From Erythroxylum novogranatense (Eukaryota > Streptophyta > Magnoliopsida > Malpighiales > Erythroxylaceae): a DNA stretch of 64,000 bases. This document shows positions 34,303 through 46,014 of the stretch, piece after piece. Under the pieces are notes generated by a model. The model was given only the letters and a program-made list of their open reading frames with translations. It did not search any database and was not told the DNA's origin. The DNA lies in contig CM057230.1 of NCBI GenBank assembly GCA_029891385.1, positions 33,125,402-33,189,401 of the forward strand. The letters run 5' to 3'. Position 1 is the first letter of the stretch. Every line of letters begins with the position of its first letter. The position numbers were made by a program, and so were the translations under genes.

Positions 34303-34565
34303 TGCTATAAATATACACACCTAAGTGTTTCCATAAACCAAATAATTCTCGTACTTACATCCTTGGAGATGATAATAAACTTCAGGAGCTTGGCATTACT
34401 AGACAAACATCTTGATAGACTATGAGACATGTAAAACTACAAACTTGAAGCAAAAGAAGAGCGAGAAATAGATCCCAAGAATCTTCTTCTTAACCATGTC
34501 ATTGCTCGAGGTACCTACGCCACTGTTCATTAGGTTGTTTACAATGGTCGCGACGTTGTCAATAA
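34303..34565 (+). pseudogene. Raf-like kinase first exon, array unit 2
   Basis: Has a TATAAATATA box at its start, then the same exon with stops before KLEAKEER. The Gly-rich loop is better kept (IARGTYATVH) but an in-frame stop follows directly. The splice donor region is retained as AATAAGTATA. Confidence 0.65.
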
Positions 34566-35040
34566 GTATACACTACTTATACATGTGTTTTCACATGTAT
34601 ATCATGTAGATACTTTGCTTTCTACATTTTAACCATGCATGCGTGGCTTTAGGTTTTCTTAAGATAAACCTTAAAAGACCTCGTGTCCTAATAATGGTCT
34701 TTTTTGTCTTTCAACTTGCTAGATATTCGTTTGCTTTTTTCCTCCTACTTTCATCATTGTTTGTCTAATGAAGAAGAACCTAAAAGGAATTAGATTAGAT
34801 TCTAAACTTTTTTTCTCTGTTCCATGAATTTTCAATGAAAGTGTTTGATAGGGGACAAGAAACAGGGATAACAAAGATCCTAACCAATATTCTCAAAACA
34901 TAGACCCTAATCTTGGCGAGATTAGTACTCCTAATCTTACTTGAAACTTGTCAAACTCTGTCCTACTTGTCCTCCTTGGAGTTTCAAATATCCCCTTATA
35001 TTTTTTTCACCCGATTCTCAGCTGAAAGGAATTATAGGTT

Positions 35041-35315
35041 TTTCGTACACGAGTAGAATTGAGAATAGTACTTATGTGTTCTCATAAACCAAATGAATCT
35101 CATACTTGCACTCTCGGAGATAATGATAGACTCCAAGAGTTTAGCATTACTAGACAAACATCTTGATAGAGTATGGGACATGCAAAACTAAAAACTTGAA
35201 GCAAAAGAAGAGTGGGAAATCAATTCCAAGAATCTTCTCCTTAGCCATATCATTGCTCAAGGTACCTACGCCACTAGTCCTCCTGTTGCTTACAAAGGCC
35301 ACGACTTTGACTGTA
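35041..35315 (+). pseudogene. Raf-like kinase first exon, array unit 3
   Basis: A shortened promoter side (part of the TATA region is missing) and the exon with QKLEAKEEWEINSKNLLLSH-like sequence in a broken frame. It keeps GTYATS near the loop and the donor GTAAGTATATG at about 35,311. Confidence 0.6.
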
Positions 35316-35833
35316 AGTATATGTTATTTATACATGTGCTATCACATGTATACCTTGTAGCTACTTCACTTTTTACATTTTGACCATGCATGTGTGGCTT
35401 TAGGTTTCTTAAGATAAACCCTAAAAGACCTCGTGTCCTAACAATGGACTTTTTCTCTTTCAACTTGTTATATATTCGTTTGTTTTTTCCTCCCCCTTTC
35501 ATCATTGTTTGTTTAATGAAGAAGAACTTAAAAGGAATTAGATTCTAACCTTTTTTTTTCTCTATTCCATGAATTTCACTAAAAGTGATTGATAGGGAAC
35601 AAGAAACAGGGATAAACAAATATCCTAACCATTATCCTCAAATCGTAGACCCTGATTTTGGAGAGATAAGTACTCTTAATCTTACTTGAAACTTGTCAAA
35701 CTCTATCATGCCCGTCCTCCTTGGAGTTTCAAATATCCCCTTCAATTTTTCCATCCAATTCTTGGTTGAAAGGAATTACAAGTTTTTCATACTCGAGTAA
35801 AACTATTCAAAGTTCAAAACCACCATTGAGTGC

Positions 35834-36035
35834 TATAAATATATGTATCTATCTGTTTCTATAAACCAAATAATTCTTGTGCTTGCATTCTCGAAGATGA
35901 TGATGGACTTCAAGAGCTTGGTATTACTAGACAGACATCTTCGTAAACTATGAGACATGCAAAACTACAAACTTAAAGCAAAAGAAGAGCAGGAAATCGA
36001 TCATAAGAATCTTCTCCTTGGCCATGTCATTGCTC
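35834..36035 (+). pseudogene. Raf-like kinase first exon, array unit 4 (truncated)
   Basis: Begins with TATAAATATA and runs through the exon to GCCATGTCATTGCTCGAG. It then passes straight into the promoter side of the next unit (GTAGAACTATAAATAGTACT), so the loop region and donor were deleted. Confidence 0.6.
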
Positions 36036-36305
36036 GAGTAGAACTATAAATAGTACTTATGTGTTCCCATAAACAAAATAAATCTTCTACTTGCATTCTT
36101 GAAGATAATGATAGACTCCAAAAGCTTGTCATTGCTAAACAGACATCTTGATAGACTATAGGACATGTAAAACTACAAACTTGAAGCAAACAAAGAGCGG
36201 GAAATCGATCCCAAGAATCTTCTCCTCAACCATATTATTGCTCGAGATACCAACATCATCGTTCGTCGCGTTACTTACAATGATCGCGACATTGCCAATA
36301 AGTAT
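36036..36305 (+). pseudogene. Raf-like kinase first exon, array unit 5
   Basis: The unit joins unit 4 within a repeated ATTGCTCGAG/GTAGAAC region. The exon has stops; the loop reads ARDTNIIVRRVTYNDRDIA and the donor AATAAGTATATA is weak. The unit tail is interrupted by the MITE at 36,584. Confidence 0.6.
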
Positions 36306-36583
36306 ATATTATTTATACATATGTTTTTACATGTATATCATATAGCTACATTGCTTTCCACATTTTGACAATGCGTGTGTCACTTTAGATTTTCTTAAGA
36401 TAAACCCTAAAAGACCTCGTGTCCTAACAATAGTCTTTTTTCTCTTTCAACTTGCTAGATTTTTGTTTTTTTTCCTCCCCTTCTCATCATTGTTTGTCTA
36501 ATGAAAAACTTAAAAGGAATTAGATTCTAACTTTTTTTCTCTATTCCATGATTTTTCAGTGAAAGTGCTTAATAGGGGACAAC

Positions 36584-36979
36584 AAGGTTTTGAAACCCAG
36601 GTCGGACGTCAAATTGGAAGCCTTATTGGTCACCGGTTCAATGAATTCGAACCGGTGTGACGCCATAATTATGCAATAATTATATTTAATTATATATAAT
36701 ATTAGTAATATTAAAAAAATAAAAATAAATCAAATAATATAAATAAATATAAATAAAAACGTGATGCGTTTTAGAATTAAAAAAAGCAAAAAAATTAAAA
36801 AAATTCATTGAACTAGTGGCCAACCGATTCAACCAGTCTCAATTTAATCGGTCAATTAACCGGTTCTCACCGATTCGCGTTGGTTCAATTAGGGACTGAT
36901 TTTTAGGGGTCACCTAGACTGGATAGCCTACCGGTCACCGATCGAACCTGTTGGTCCGGTCCAGATTTTAAAACCACGG
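36584..36979. mobile_element. hAT-like MITE
   Basis: A 396-bp insertion in the array with imperfect terminal inverted repeats (AAGGTTTTGAAACCCAGGTC at left; the right end reads back as CCGTGGTTTTAAAATCTGGA). It is flanked by 8-bp near-duplicates GGGACAAC (36,576-36,583) and GAGACAAC (36,980-36,987). The other array units show the uninterrupted target. The 8-bp duplication length fits hAT; the inside is AT-rich and non-coding. Confidence 0.75.
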
Positions 36980-37217
36980 GAGACAACAAATAAGGATAAG
37001 GAAGATCCCAACCAATGTCCACAAATCATAGACTCTAATCTTGGTGGGATTAGTACTCCTAATCCTACTTAAAACTTGTCAAACTCTGTCATGCCCATCC
37101 TCCTTGGAGTTTCAAATATCCCTTTCTATTTTTTGTTTGATTCTTGTCGAAAGGAATTACAAGTTTTTCGCACTTGAGTAGAACTATTCAAAGTTCAAAA
37201 CCCTCATCAAATGCTAT

Positions 37218-37467
37218 AAATATACGTATCTATGTGTTTCTGTGAACCAAATAATTATCGTACTTCCATTCTTAAAGATGATGATGGACTTCAAGAGCTT
37301 GGTATTACTAGACAGACATTTTCGTAGACTATGAGACATGTAAAACTACAAACTTGAAGAAGAGTGGGAAATCGATCATATGAATCTTCTCCTTAACCAT
37401 GTCATTGCTTGAGGTACCTACGCCAACGTTCATCTCGCTGCTTATAACTGTTGCGACATTGCTGGTA
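37218..37467 (+). pseudogene. Raf-like kinase first exon, array unit 6
   Basis: The last unit: TATAAATATA at its start, exon shortened around KLEEEWEID, loop GTYANVHLAAYNCCDIAG, donor GTAAGTATATG at about 37,465. The unit is cut by the Tat-type LTR at 37,587. Confidence 0.6.
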
Positions 37468-37586
37468 AGTATATGCTATTTATACGTATTTTTTTAAATG
37501 TATATCGTGTAGCTGCTGTGCTTTCCATATTTTGAGCATGCATGCATGGATTTAGGTTTTGTTAAGATAAATGCTAAAAGGTCTTA

Positions 37587-38020
37587 TGTACTGGTCGGGT
37601 CGGCTGTATTGGGCCAAAACCCAGTCTCAACGATGTATGGGCCGATCGGTCCAATCACCAAAGATCAGTCTCATACCTAACGGCTATGCCAAGTCTAGGT
37701 CCAGCCCACGTCCTCTTTGGTCCATCCATAGAAGGAAGTCTCCCATGCAAACACGTAAAAGCTTAAACCTAGTTATTACTTCGTATACAAGGTATAACTT
37801 TGCCATAACAGAGGTACGTAATCACAATTTTCTTCTTCTCTGCATACGACGATCTCGTCTTTACCAGAAAAGATTAACTTGAGCATTGGAGGGGCTAATC
37901 GAGATACAACCCCCGACGTGCCTTCTTTATTTTGCAGGGATATTCACGTCGGAGTTACTACAGCAAGCAGTCGACTCCATGGATCCAAACGGCAACATTC
38001 AGTTTCGCCAGAATCTGACA
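37587..38020 (+). repeat. 5' LTR of the Tat-type element
   Basis: It starts TGTACTGGTCGGG where the kinase-exon array stops, and ends near TCTGACA just before the primer region. The length of about 434 bp is short but usual for some Tat elements. The end could lie a few bases later, since the second LTR is absent. Confidence 0.6.
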
Positions 38021-38026
38021 GAACCA

Positions 38027-38045
38027 ATTGGCACCCACCGTGGGG
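38027..38045 (+). promoter_or_regulatory. Primer binding region, Tat-type element
   Basis: TTGGCACCCACCGTGGGGC follows the LTR. Tat-type elements typically have TGGCGCCCACCGTGGGGC-like sequence here; one CG has become CA. Confidence 0.6.
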
Positions 38046-38428
38046 CCCGACGAGGCACCACGCCCGTAAACACACAGATCACCAAAGCGGCAAAGAATAA
38101 ACCTCGATATATATTGTCGCGGCTCTGGCGATGCAACGATGGGTTTATTACTGCAATCCGCCACCGCACATCATGTTTCTCGCATGTAATCTTCGTAATT
38201 CAATGATCAACCGCAACCTCAAACCTTGAATAAGAAGAACAGAGCGCACTCGAGGATAACATCGAAACCAACATGCGCCCAACCTCCAGCGTCTCTCTGA
38301 TGCAGACCCTCTTCCGCTTATACACACCTCCTCACCGAAACAGATTGAGGAGGTCACGACTGTTGATTCGCCAGATCTTGTAGCCTCACCAAGACAATAA
38401 AGAACTGTCTCAGACGCAAAATCGCACG

Positions 38429-39570
38429 ATGCATCAAAGATGGCAACCGATCACCACCAATCAAGACCTAGAGAAAATAGTAGACGATCGGATTAACGCA
38501 GCCATGAGTTTCCGCCCAGATCGCCTGACAACACAGTATAGCTCTCCCTTTACTCCGGCCATCTTGGATAGTCTCTCGGCGCCTGGTACTAAAATACCGA
38601 CGTCCGAAAAGTACACTGAAAAAACCGACCCCCTGGATTACTTACAAGACTTCCAATGATGATGAATCAAGATCTGCGTCCGGACGCCATTCAAGGTAAG
38701 GCTTTTCTGACCTTCCAAGAAGGAGCCCGACGATGGTTCAATAGCCTTCCCCCGAGTTGTATCACATGTTTTGAAGATTTCAGGTTATTATTCCTGAACC
38801 AGTTCGCCACAAGTAAGCGGCCGCAGAAGACGGCCTTGGAAGTGATGCAGTTGACACAAGGGAGGAACGAGAGCCTATGGGAATTTATCACCCGGTTCAA
38901 TAATGAAACGGTCGAGGTGCCCGACCTCAGTTGCTCGTCAATGTTAGCAGGGCTTATGAACAACACGAGGGATGAGGAGTTTAAGAAGTCGTTAACCCTC
39001 GATCAGCCCCGATCCGTTCAGGAAATAAGAAACAGGGCGGATAGGTACATTCAGTTTGAAGAAGTGCTGAAAAATACGAGGTGTCGGATGGATGATCGCT
39101 CGTCAAATGACAGAGCGGGTGGTTTGCACAAGCGGCAAAAAGGCCAGTCGGGCTGGAGAAAGCCAACCGATCGACAGGGATATCGACAGGAGTTCACCCC
39201 GCTCAATAGGCGATATGCAGAAGTACTCGGGGCCATAAGAGCGGACGGGGAAACTATCCAAGAACCCGAAAAGATGAAAACTCCCTCCAAGGATAGAAAC
39301 CCCGATTTATATTGCCATTTCCATAAAGATATCGGTCATGACACGAAGCATTGCCGGCAGCTGAAAAGAGAGATCGAATTCCTCATCCAAAGGGGAAGGT
39401 TAAGCCAATTTGTGAAGCACGGGCAAAATGCCGACCGAGATAACGAGCATAAGCCCGGTCAGTTCGACAACAGACGGCAATATGAGAGGCGAAATGATAG
39501 AAACAGTGAAGGTCGACAGAACGCCAATACAGACGACCGCCGCGAAGGGAGAGGTCGATCCAGGGCTTGA
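38429..39570 (+). pseudogene. gag, Tat-type element
   Basis: Two overlapping frames. The first (38,429-38,659) ends with KIPTSEKYTEKTDPLDYLQD. The second (38,656-39,570, 304 residues) carries GKAFLTFQEGARRWFNSLPP, FEDFRLLFLNQFATSKRPQK, LMQLTQGRNESLW-like sequence and EFITRFNNETVEVPDLS, then a zinc-knuckle-like CHFHKDIGHDTKHC and an Arg/Asn/Asp-rich tail. The frame change at 38,656 lies inside conserved gag sequence, so it is a mutation or sequence error, not a programmed shift that I can support. Confidence 0.83.
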
Positions 39571-39621
39571 GGTGACAGGAATGTCGGGCAACAAGATGAC
39601 CGACCGGTAAGAGTCATTAAT

Positions 39622-40086
39622 ATGATATTTGGGGGAAACGCAACGGGGGGATCCACTGCTAAAGGAAGAAAGAGATATGCCAAACAGGTCGACAAAGACT
39701 CGTCAATCAAAAGAAAGAGAGAGATCGACGGGATGATATCGTTCGACGGGTCTGACCTTGATGGTATAAACTGTCCTCATGACGACGCGCTTGTCGTTAA
39801 TCTGAACATGAATGGCAACGAGGTGAAACGGGTAATGATCGATACGGGCAGCTCGGTCGACCTGCTATATTATGATGCCTTCAAGCAGATGGAGGTACCC
39901 GAAGATCGGCTACTGCCTATAGACGGACCTATCAAAGGGGTAACTGGGGCCTCAGCCTACCCGTTCGCCCGGGTATACTTAAAAGTGAAATTCGGGCAAA
40001 GGCCGTGTCAAATAGAGAGGGATGTCGAATTCCTAATTGTGAAGTTCCAAGGGGCCTACAATGCAATTATCGGACGAGCTACCTAG
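39622..40086 (+). pseudogene. Aspartic protease, Tat-type element
   Basis: A 154-residue frame with NLNMNGNEVKRVMIDTGSSV, the DTGSS active site, then DLLYYDAFKQM, DGPIKGVTGASAYPFARVYL and FQGAYNAIIGRAT. The frame ends at a TAG (40,084-40,086) directly after the conserved IIGR block; pol continues from about 40,126. Confidence 0.85.
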
Positions 40087-40978
40087 AACGCCCTCAGAGA
40101 GGTCGTCTCCACCTATTACCAAGCGATGAAGTTTCCAACGCCTCGAGGAGTTGGTGTTGTTAGAGGTCAACAGAGAATCGCTAGAGAATGCTATTTGGTA
40201 GAGACAAAAATATTAGACGGGGCGGTGGTATTGACGAGCTCTCTTGACGTGAGAGCAGATGAAGAAACGGAAAGATTAAATCCCATCGAAGAAACGCAGC
40301 GGGTCGTACTGGATGAAGCGGATGCCTCCAAATTCACGAATCTAAGTTCCGAGCTTCAGAAGGACCTGGTTAAAGAAATCACAGATTGTTTGGTGGAGAA
40401 CAGGTCGGTTTTCGCTTGGGTACTGAGCAATATGCCCGGAATTTCTCGATCGGTCGCTTCGCATTCCCTTGGCATTCGACAAGATTACAAGCCGGTTAGG
40501 CAAAAGAAGCGATGGCACTGTAAGGAGCGACAGGAGGTGATCGGGAAAGAAATAGAAAAACTACTTGAAGCCGGGTTCATCTGAGAAGTCAAGTACCCCG
40601 AATGGCTCGCTAATGTGGTATTGGTAAAGAGGAAAAATGGGAAGTGGAGAATGTGCATTGACTTCACTGACCTGAACAAGGCATGTCCAAAGGACAATTT
40701 TCCTCTACCAAAGATCGACCAGCTAGTAGACTCTCCGGGCATGAACTTCTCAGCTTCTTGGATGCTTTCTCGGGCTACCATCAAATACAGATGAGTCTCG
40801 GAGACGAGGAGAAGACTGCCTTCATAACCGACCAGGGCACGTATTGTTACCAAGTAATGCCGTTCAGCTTGAAGAATGCGGGGGCCACTTATCAGCGGCT
40901 CTTCATGGAGGTCTTAAAAAAACAAATCGATCGATCTGTTGAAGCTTATGCAGATGATATGGTGGTAAAAAATAAGAC
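40087..40978 (+). pseudogene. Reverse transcriptase N-terminal half, Tat-type element
   Basis: The frame from 40,126 has KFPTPRGVGVVRGQQRIARE, then FAWVLSNMPGISRSVASHSL and IEKLLEAGFI ending in TGA at 40,582. After that come EVKYPEWLANVVLVKRKNGK, WRMCIDFTDLNKACPKDNFP, then a shift near 40,735, FLDAFSGYHQIQMS, QVMPFSLKNAGATYQRLF and YADDMVVKNK. The catalytic Asp pair is present. The gene is cut two codons later by the LTR of another element. Confidence 0.85.
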
Positions 40979-41110
40979 TGTTGGATCCAGGACCCAACCG
41001 CTTATAACTTAACACTCTTGCTCTTGCTCTTGCTCTGATACTACAGTTGTTGGATCCGGGACCCAACTGCTTATAACCTGACACTCTCACTTTTGCTCTG
41101 ATACCACAGT
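40979..41110 (-). repeat. Tandem copies of an LTR end plus primer binding site
   Basis: TGTTGGATCC...GACCCAAC...GCTTATAAC...GCTCTGATACCACAG occurs at 40,979 and 41,048, followed by a longer LTR end starting TGTTGGACCC at 41,111. On the minus strand each copy reads LTR end (..CCAACA) then CTGTGGTATCAGAGC, i.e. a primer binding site. Unit lengths are 69 and 63 bp. Confidence 0.75.
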
Positions 41111-44100
41111 TGTTGGACCCCGCTCCCGGAGCCCAACTTCCGTATTCCTGAAACCTTGCGCTTATAACATTGCAGTGCTATATGCTGTTGTTCCATAAAA
41201 GTGATGAGCGCACACTACCTAACCATCGTAATCACATATTGACTTGTTCATATCAAATATAGCTTAAAGCCTCACGTTCGCATAGAGGCAAGAATCATCT
41301 TAATCGGAGTTATATAACTCAATATACACTCCAATAACCTAAAAGAGTTCACACCTGAAACATGCTCTCTTAACCGGCCTATCACTTCCTTTAGTGAGAA
41401 CTTCCTCAATTTAACTCCAAATGATACCAATTTTTGTAACAAGAAAGATATATGTCTTATAAATCCAATGGTTTAAGCCTCACCTCAATTGGAGATCGGA
41501 TGAGTGATTTATGCCCAAAACAATAGACCATGCTCACTTCCAAAATCAAATTGAAACTCTTTTGGCGCGATTGACATAACTTTTTATCTAGATGTCGGAT
41601 TGTGTTCGTTCTTTCACCATTTGAAAGTAGACATCTAGATCTACAACTATTATGAAGACCACAGAGATTCGGCCTCTAACACTGTCCAATTTGCACTTTT
41701 TCCCGTAGCTGTCCGTTAAACGGACAGCCATGTCCGTTTAACGGACACATTCGGGTGGATGGCTACCAAATGCTTTGGAAATGTCCGTTAAACGGATATG
41801 CAAGTCCGTTTAATGGACATGAGCAGGCAAAGGGGTGTTTTAGAACCTGTGGCTGTCCGTTTAACAGACATTTGTGTCCGTTTAACGGACACGCCTTTCT
41901 TCAAAACTTCAAATCCTCTCCCCTTCTATCCAACTTCAAACCACTTGACACTAGCATCTTTCAAAACTCATAACTTCTTAATCCTAACTCCAAAATGTGC
42001 ATACTATACCTCTATGGAAAGCTAACAAGATTCTCTACAACTCTCATGAAGGATGCAAGAGCTAATTCCATCACTAATCAAGGCAAAAAGCAACTCAAAA
42101 GACACTGCTCATTAAAGACCAATGTAACAGTAATATAGCTGAATGAACAGTGACTGAATGTGTTCTTCACCTCATAACTTTTTAACCCTAAGTCCAAATG
42201 AGACAAATGATACACCCTTAGAAAGTTCTGAACTTCTACTACAATCTTCACGAAGACTTCCTGATCTAAATCAAGTCCTAAGAGGGTCTAAAACTGAAGC
42301 GAAGTTCTGTCAAATTTTAGGAAAATTTGACAGCACTTCCCTTGAAAATGCAACTAACCAATTTGCAATCCTAACTTCACCACCTGCATAAAACTCAACA
42401 TGCAACCTCATATAACATAACTTAATCCCAAGAGTAACTCCCAACTCAATTCAAGGCAACAACCACACTCTTAGCATTCTAACCATATCCAAACTATACA
42501 ATGATGCAATTGTTTCAAAACATACATGGATTTCACAACATACATTAAAACTTAACATTCTTGCTTTCATATGAAAAATATGAGTTATTACAAGGCTTTA
42601 GAGGCATTTTAAGCCACTTGCATCCAAAATCCAAAATACAACTTGCAAAAGTAAACTTGCCCAAATTGCATCTAAAGCATTTATTTACAAAAGCTATCTT
42701 GAAAATACAAAATCATCATTTCTGGAGTAATGCCTTTAAGCTCGGTGGTTGATCTCGTGCTCCTCACCTGGAGATGGGATGGGATTGGAGGGGGTGAGCT
42801 TTCGCTCGTGGGTAACATGTTTATATTTATGCAAATAAGCTGAATCTATTCATTATTCATACTGTTAGCAATTTTCTCATCAAACAATCATACAACTTGC
42901 ATTCTCATAATTTCATCAAGGTAAAAGCATAACTTTCATGATTCATGCTTCCATCACTCTGGCACATACATGCTACACATATACACATAGCTGATGGTTC
43001 ATAAGTCCATTAATAATCGATTTAACTACACGAGTGTAGTCGATGTCGAGGAGTCCAAAAGGAACATCCTATGCCATAATCGGGCAGGCGGGAGAAGCCT
43101 ATACTGGTCAACGTGCACGTGACTTTGCTGGGTGGACTTAAGTACCCACATAACACAAATTCATGCATTAAAATCTGGACTGTTCTTGTCCGTTGGCTGA
43201 TTTCTGAAATTGGATTTTTCATGCATCCAAATAGCTGATTCTTGAAAATTGTATTTCATGCTTAAATCACCTTTCATGATTTCACTAATATTCATGCTCA
43301 TTCAATTCATGAACTTGTCAAGCAAAAGCAAGCAATGTCATATACTAATCAAACTCTCACATAATGGCAATCATAAATCAATTAATACACAACCAAAGCT
43401 CAATCAATGCTCAACCCAAGGTAATTGAAAAACATTAATTTTTCGTAGTTGAGATAGTATTTAGAACTTACTAACATAAAGATAAAAATGAAACCCACCT
43501 TATAACTTGCTTAACCCTTGCTTAGGAGTGCTCTTCTCTTTGCTCTTCTCCTCTCTCTTGCTCTACTTCAAGAGAAACAAAAACCCATTTCAATATAAAT
43601 TCAATTAAAATTCTACATAACCTCTTACATGACATTTGCTTGAAAATCACTAAACCCACTTCATTTCTAAGCTTTCTACACCAAAACCCAACTAAAAACC
43701 AACACTTGAAAACATGGCTTACCTTAGTTCTTGACTCAACCAAAGAGTTTCTTGGTTCAAAATGTAGCTTAGCTCCTCCTCCACACTTTTTCTTCTTGAA
43801 CTTTCTCCAAACTCTTGCTCAAACTCTTGGAAAGTCAAGACCTAGGCATGATCTTCTCTTTTCTTCTTCTCCTTCCACGATCTCCTCCTCTCCCTCTAAA
43901 TTTCGTAACCTACCTCTCTTCTTTTCCTACTAACTCATTTAACTCCTTCCTCTTTTATACTCCTTCCTAACTCACTTAAGCCCATAGGCCCAAAGCCCAT
44001 TCACTTCTTCTTCTCCCTTCTTATTTTCCTCTTTAAACTTCTCAAGCCCACTAATTCTTTAAGCCCATCATACTCTCTTCCTTTCCTACCTCATTAAGGC

Positions 44101-44248
44101 CCAACTAACACATTTAATTTCATTAACTCACCACCAAACTCTTTAATGCTATCACATATTAATTAATATTCAACTCAATTAATGCTAACCTAACTTACTC
44201 AATTAATCTAATCATGCTTAATTTTAAAAAATTTTTTTGGGGCTAACA
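41111..44248 (-). repeat. LTR of the minus-strand chromovirus copy
   Basis: On the minus strand it begins TGTTAGCCCC at 44,248, the same start as the plus-strand LTR at 56,623, and ends near 41,111. Shared stretches include 42,160-42,380 with 58,480-58,640 (inverted) and 41,400-41,650 with 59,450-59,800. It is about 3.1 kb. It contains a 72-bp-period palindrome array at 41,711-41,890 that its relative lacks. Confidence 0.82.
41711..41890. repeat. Six GTCCGTT-W-AACGGAC palindromes in 21-bp pairs, 72-bp period
   Basis: Copies start at 41,711, 41,732, 41,783, 41,804, 41,855 and 41,876. Members of a pair are 21 bp apart and pairs recur exactly every 72 bp. The 15-mer is a palindrome with 7-base arms and one central A or T; three copies have one arm mismatch. 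The sequence between pairs is not conserved. Confidence 0.9.
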
Positions 44249-44820
44249 TTTCTCCCCCCTTTAAAAAAATTTCGTCCTCGAAATTCTTACCTGGTTCATT
44301 GAAGAGGTGTGGATACTTCTCATTCATTGCATCCAAAGGTTCCCACGTCGCCTCTTCAACTGCATGATTCCTCTAAAGGACTTTAACTAGCTGAATTATC
44401 TTGTTCCTGAGAACTTTCTCCTTGCTATCCGAACTGCCATCGGCATATCCTCATAGCTCGATCATCACTCGCTTGAACCTCCGAGGTCTGAATAATGTGA
44501 GAAGGATCGATCTGCACCTTCTCAACATGGAAACATGAAAACATCATGGATCCGAGACAACTCGAGGCAATGCCAACCTGTAAGCTAACGGCCCAATCCT
44601 CTCTAGAATCTCATACGGACCCACATCCGAGGACTTAACTTACCTTTCTCGCCAAACCTCATGACTCCTTCCATGGAGACGCCTTCAGAATACTTTGTCA
44701 CCTATTGCATACTCCATCTCCTTCCCGTGAGCATCCAGATAACTCTTCATTCTATCTCGAGTGCTTTAAGTCAGCCGCTGATCAAACTAACCTTATCCAT
44801 TGTCATCTCAACCAATTTCG
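44249..44820 (-). pseudogene. Integrase C-terminus and chromodomain, minus-strand chromovirus copy
   Basis: Read through several frames, the minus strand gives GPYEILERIGPLAYRL-like sequence (44,570-44,620), LVKVL-RNHAVEEATWEPLD and MNEKYPHLFNEPGK (44,280-44,400), a chromodomain. The purine tract AAAGGGGGGAGAAA precedes the LTR at 44,249-44,265. Frames are heavily broken. Confidence 0.8.
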
Positions 44821-44822
44821 TC

Positions 44823-46014
44823 CTACCAGTTTCCTTTCACCTTCTTCATCCCAACATATTGGAGTCCCTGATCTCCGCCATACAAAGACTTCATAAGGAG
44901 CCATCCGAATGCTCGAATGGTACGAATTGTTATAGCAAATTCGACCAACGGCAAATGTTCATCCCATGCTCCTTTGAAGTCCATGACACACGCTTCGAGC
45001 ATTCCTCTAGGGTCTCGAATGGTCCTCTCGGATCGACCATCCGTCGAGGGTGAAATCTTGTCTTTGAAACTCAACTTAGTCCCTAGAGCTTCCTCGCAAA
45101 CTACCTGTAATCTCGACATAAATCGAGGATCCCTGTCGGATACTATAGAATCTGGAACTCCATGCAACCTCACTACCTCATCAATGTATTTCCTTGCTAA
45201 CACCTGCAACGAATCCGTCTGCTTAATTGCCAGAAAATGGGCTGACTTGGTTAACCGATCTACAATAACCCATATGGCATCATGCTTCCTACTAGTTCTG
45301 GGTAAACCCATCAGAAAATCCATAGTGATCCTTTGCCACTTCCATTCAGGAATGGACAATGGCCTTAACAAGCCTGAAGGTGCCTGGTGTTCAGCCTTAA
45401 CTTGCTGACACACTAGACATTTGCTCACATACTCTGCTACATCCCTCTTCATGCCTTTCCACCAAAAATGCTCCTTCAAATCTCTGTACATCCTGGTGCT
45501 GCTTGGGTGCATGGAATAAGGCGTGTTATGTGCCTCATCCAAGATCTCATCCTTGACTTCCTTAACATTCAGAATACACAATTTGCTTCCGACTACCATA
45601 AGTCCGTCATCTCCCACTACCACTTCAGACTGCTTGCCATTCTGGATTTCCTCACGAAGCTTACTCAATTCTGCATCCTGCTCCTGCAACTCCTTGACTT
45701 TCTCTCTAAGTATCGGCCTCACCCTGAATTGAGCAAGAATGCATTCTGACTTATCCTGCTTCAAGCTTATCTTAAGCTTAGCCATCTGTTTCAACAAAGG
45801 CAAGTAAACTGCCTGGACATGAGCTATGGATGACTTCCTACTCAATGCATCCGCTACTACATTTTCCTTGCCTGGATGGTACTCAATCATCAAATCGTAG
45901 TTCTTAAGTAACTCAATCCACCTTCTCTGTCTCAAATTTAGCTCTTTCTGGCTCAGTAAATACTTAAGACTCTTGTGATCCGTGAAGATCCTAGTCTGCA
46001 CCCCATACAAATAA
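44823..46014 (-). pseudogene. RNase H C-terminus and integrase core, minus-strand chromovirus copy
   Basis: A 395-residue open frame: [52 protein letters not shown] (RNase H), then [20 protein letters not shown] with [13 protein letters not shown] (zinc finger), [22 protein letters not shown] and a third block. There the usual Glu-containing TIQTxEDML is replaced by TIRDPRGML. The nucleotide reading suggests that CAGACC became CGAGACC with a later base lost, which moves the Glu out of frame. Its 5' end is cut at 46,014 by the copia LTR. Confidence 0.85.

Larger units (their letters stand above)
26180..37570 (+). repeat. Tandem array of Raf-like kinase promoter/first-exon units
   Basis: About six copies of a ~740-785 bp unit. 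Shared anchors are GGAGTTTCAAATATCCCC (33,420, 34,195, 34,979, 35,720, 37,102), a TATAAATATA box, a kinase-like exon, a splice donor (GTAAGTATATG) and a tail with TGTCCTAATAATGGTCTTTT. The first unit begins near 26,180 and is cut by the CACTA element at 26,298-33,409. Units four and five are fused by a deletion near 36,040, and an hAT-like MITE lies between units five and six. The array ends at a Tat-type LTR at 37,587. No unit contains the remaining kinase exons, so this looks like amplification of a promoter and first exon. Confidence 0.8.
37587..40978 (+). mobile_element. Tat-type Ty3/gypsy element, 5' half only
   Basis: Plus-strand LTR (about 37,587-38,020), primer-site region (ATTGGCACCCACCGTGGGG), gag, protease and RT up to the YADDM motif, where another LTR element has inserted at 40,979. 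The downstream half (RNase H, integrase, 3' LTR) does not reappear in the window, so the target duplication cannot be tested. The LTR/PBS sequence, gag with CHFHKDIGHDTKHC and RT blocks fit the Tat lineage. Confidence 0.85.
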
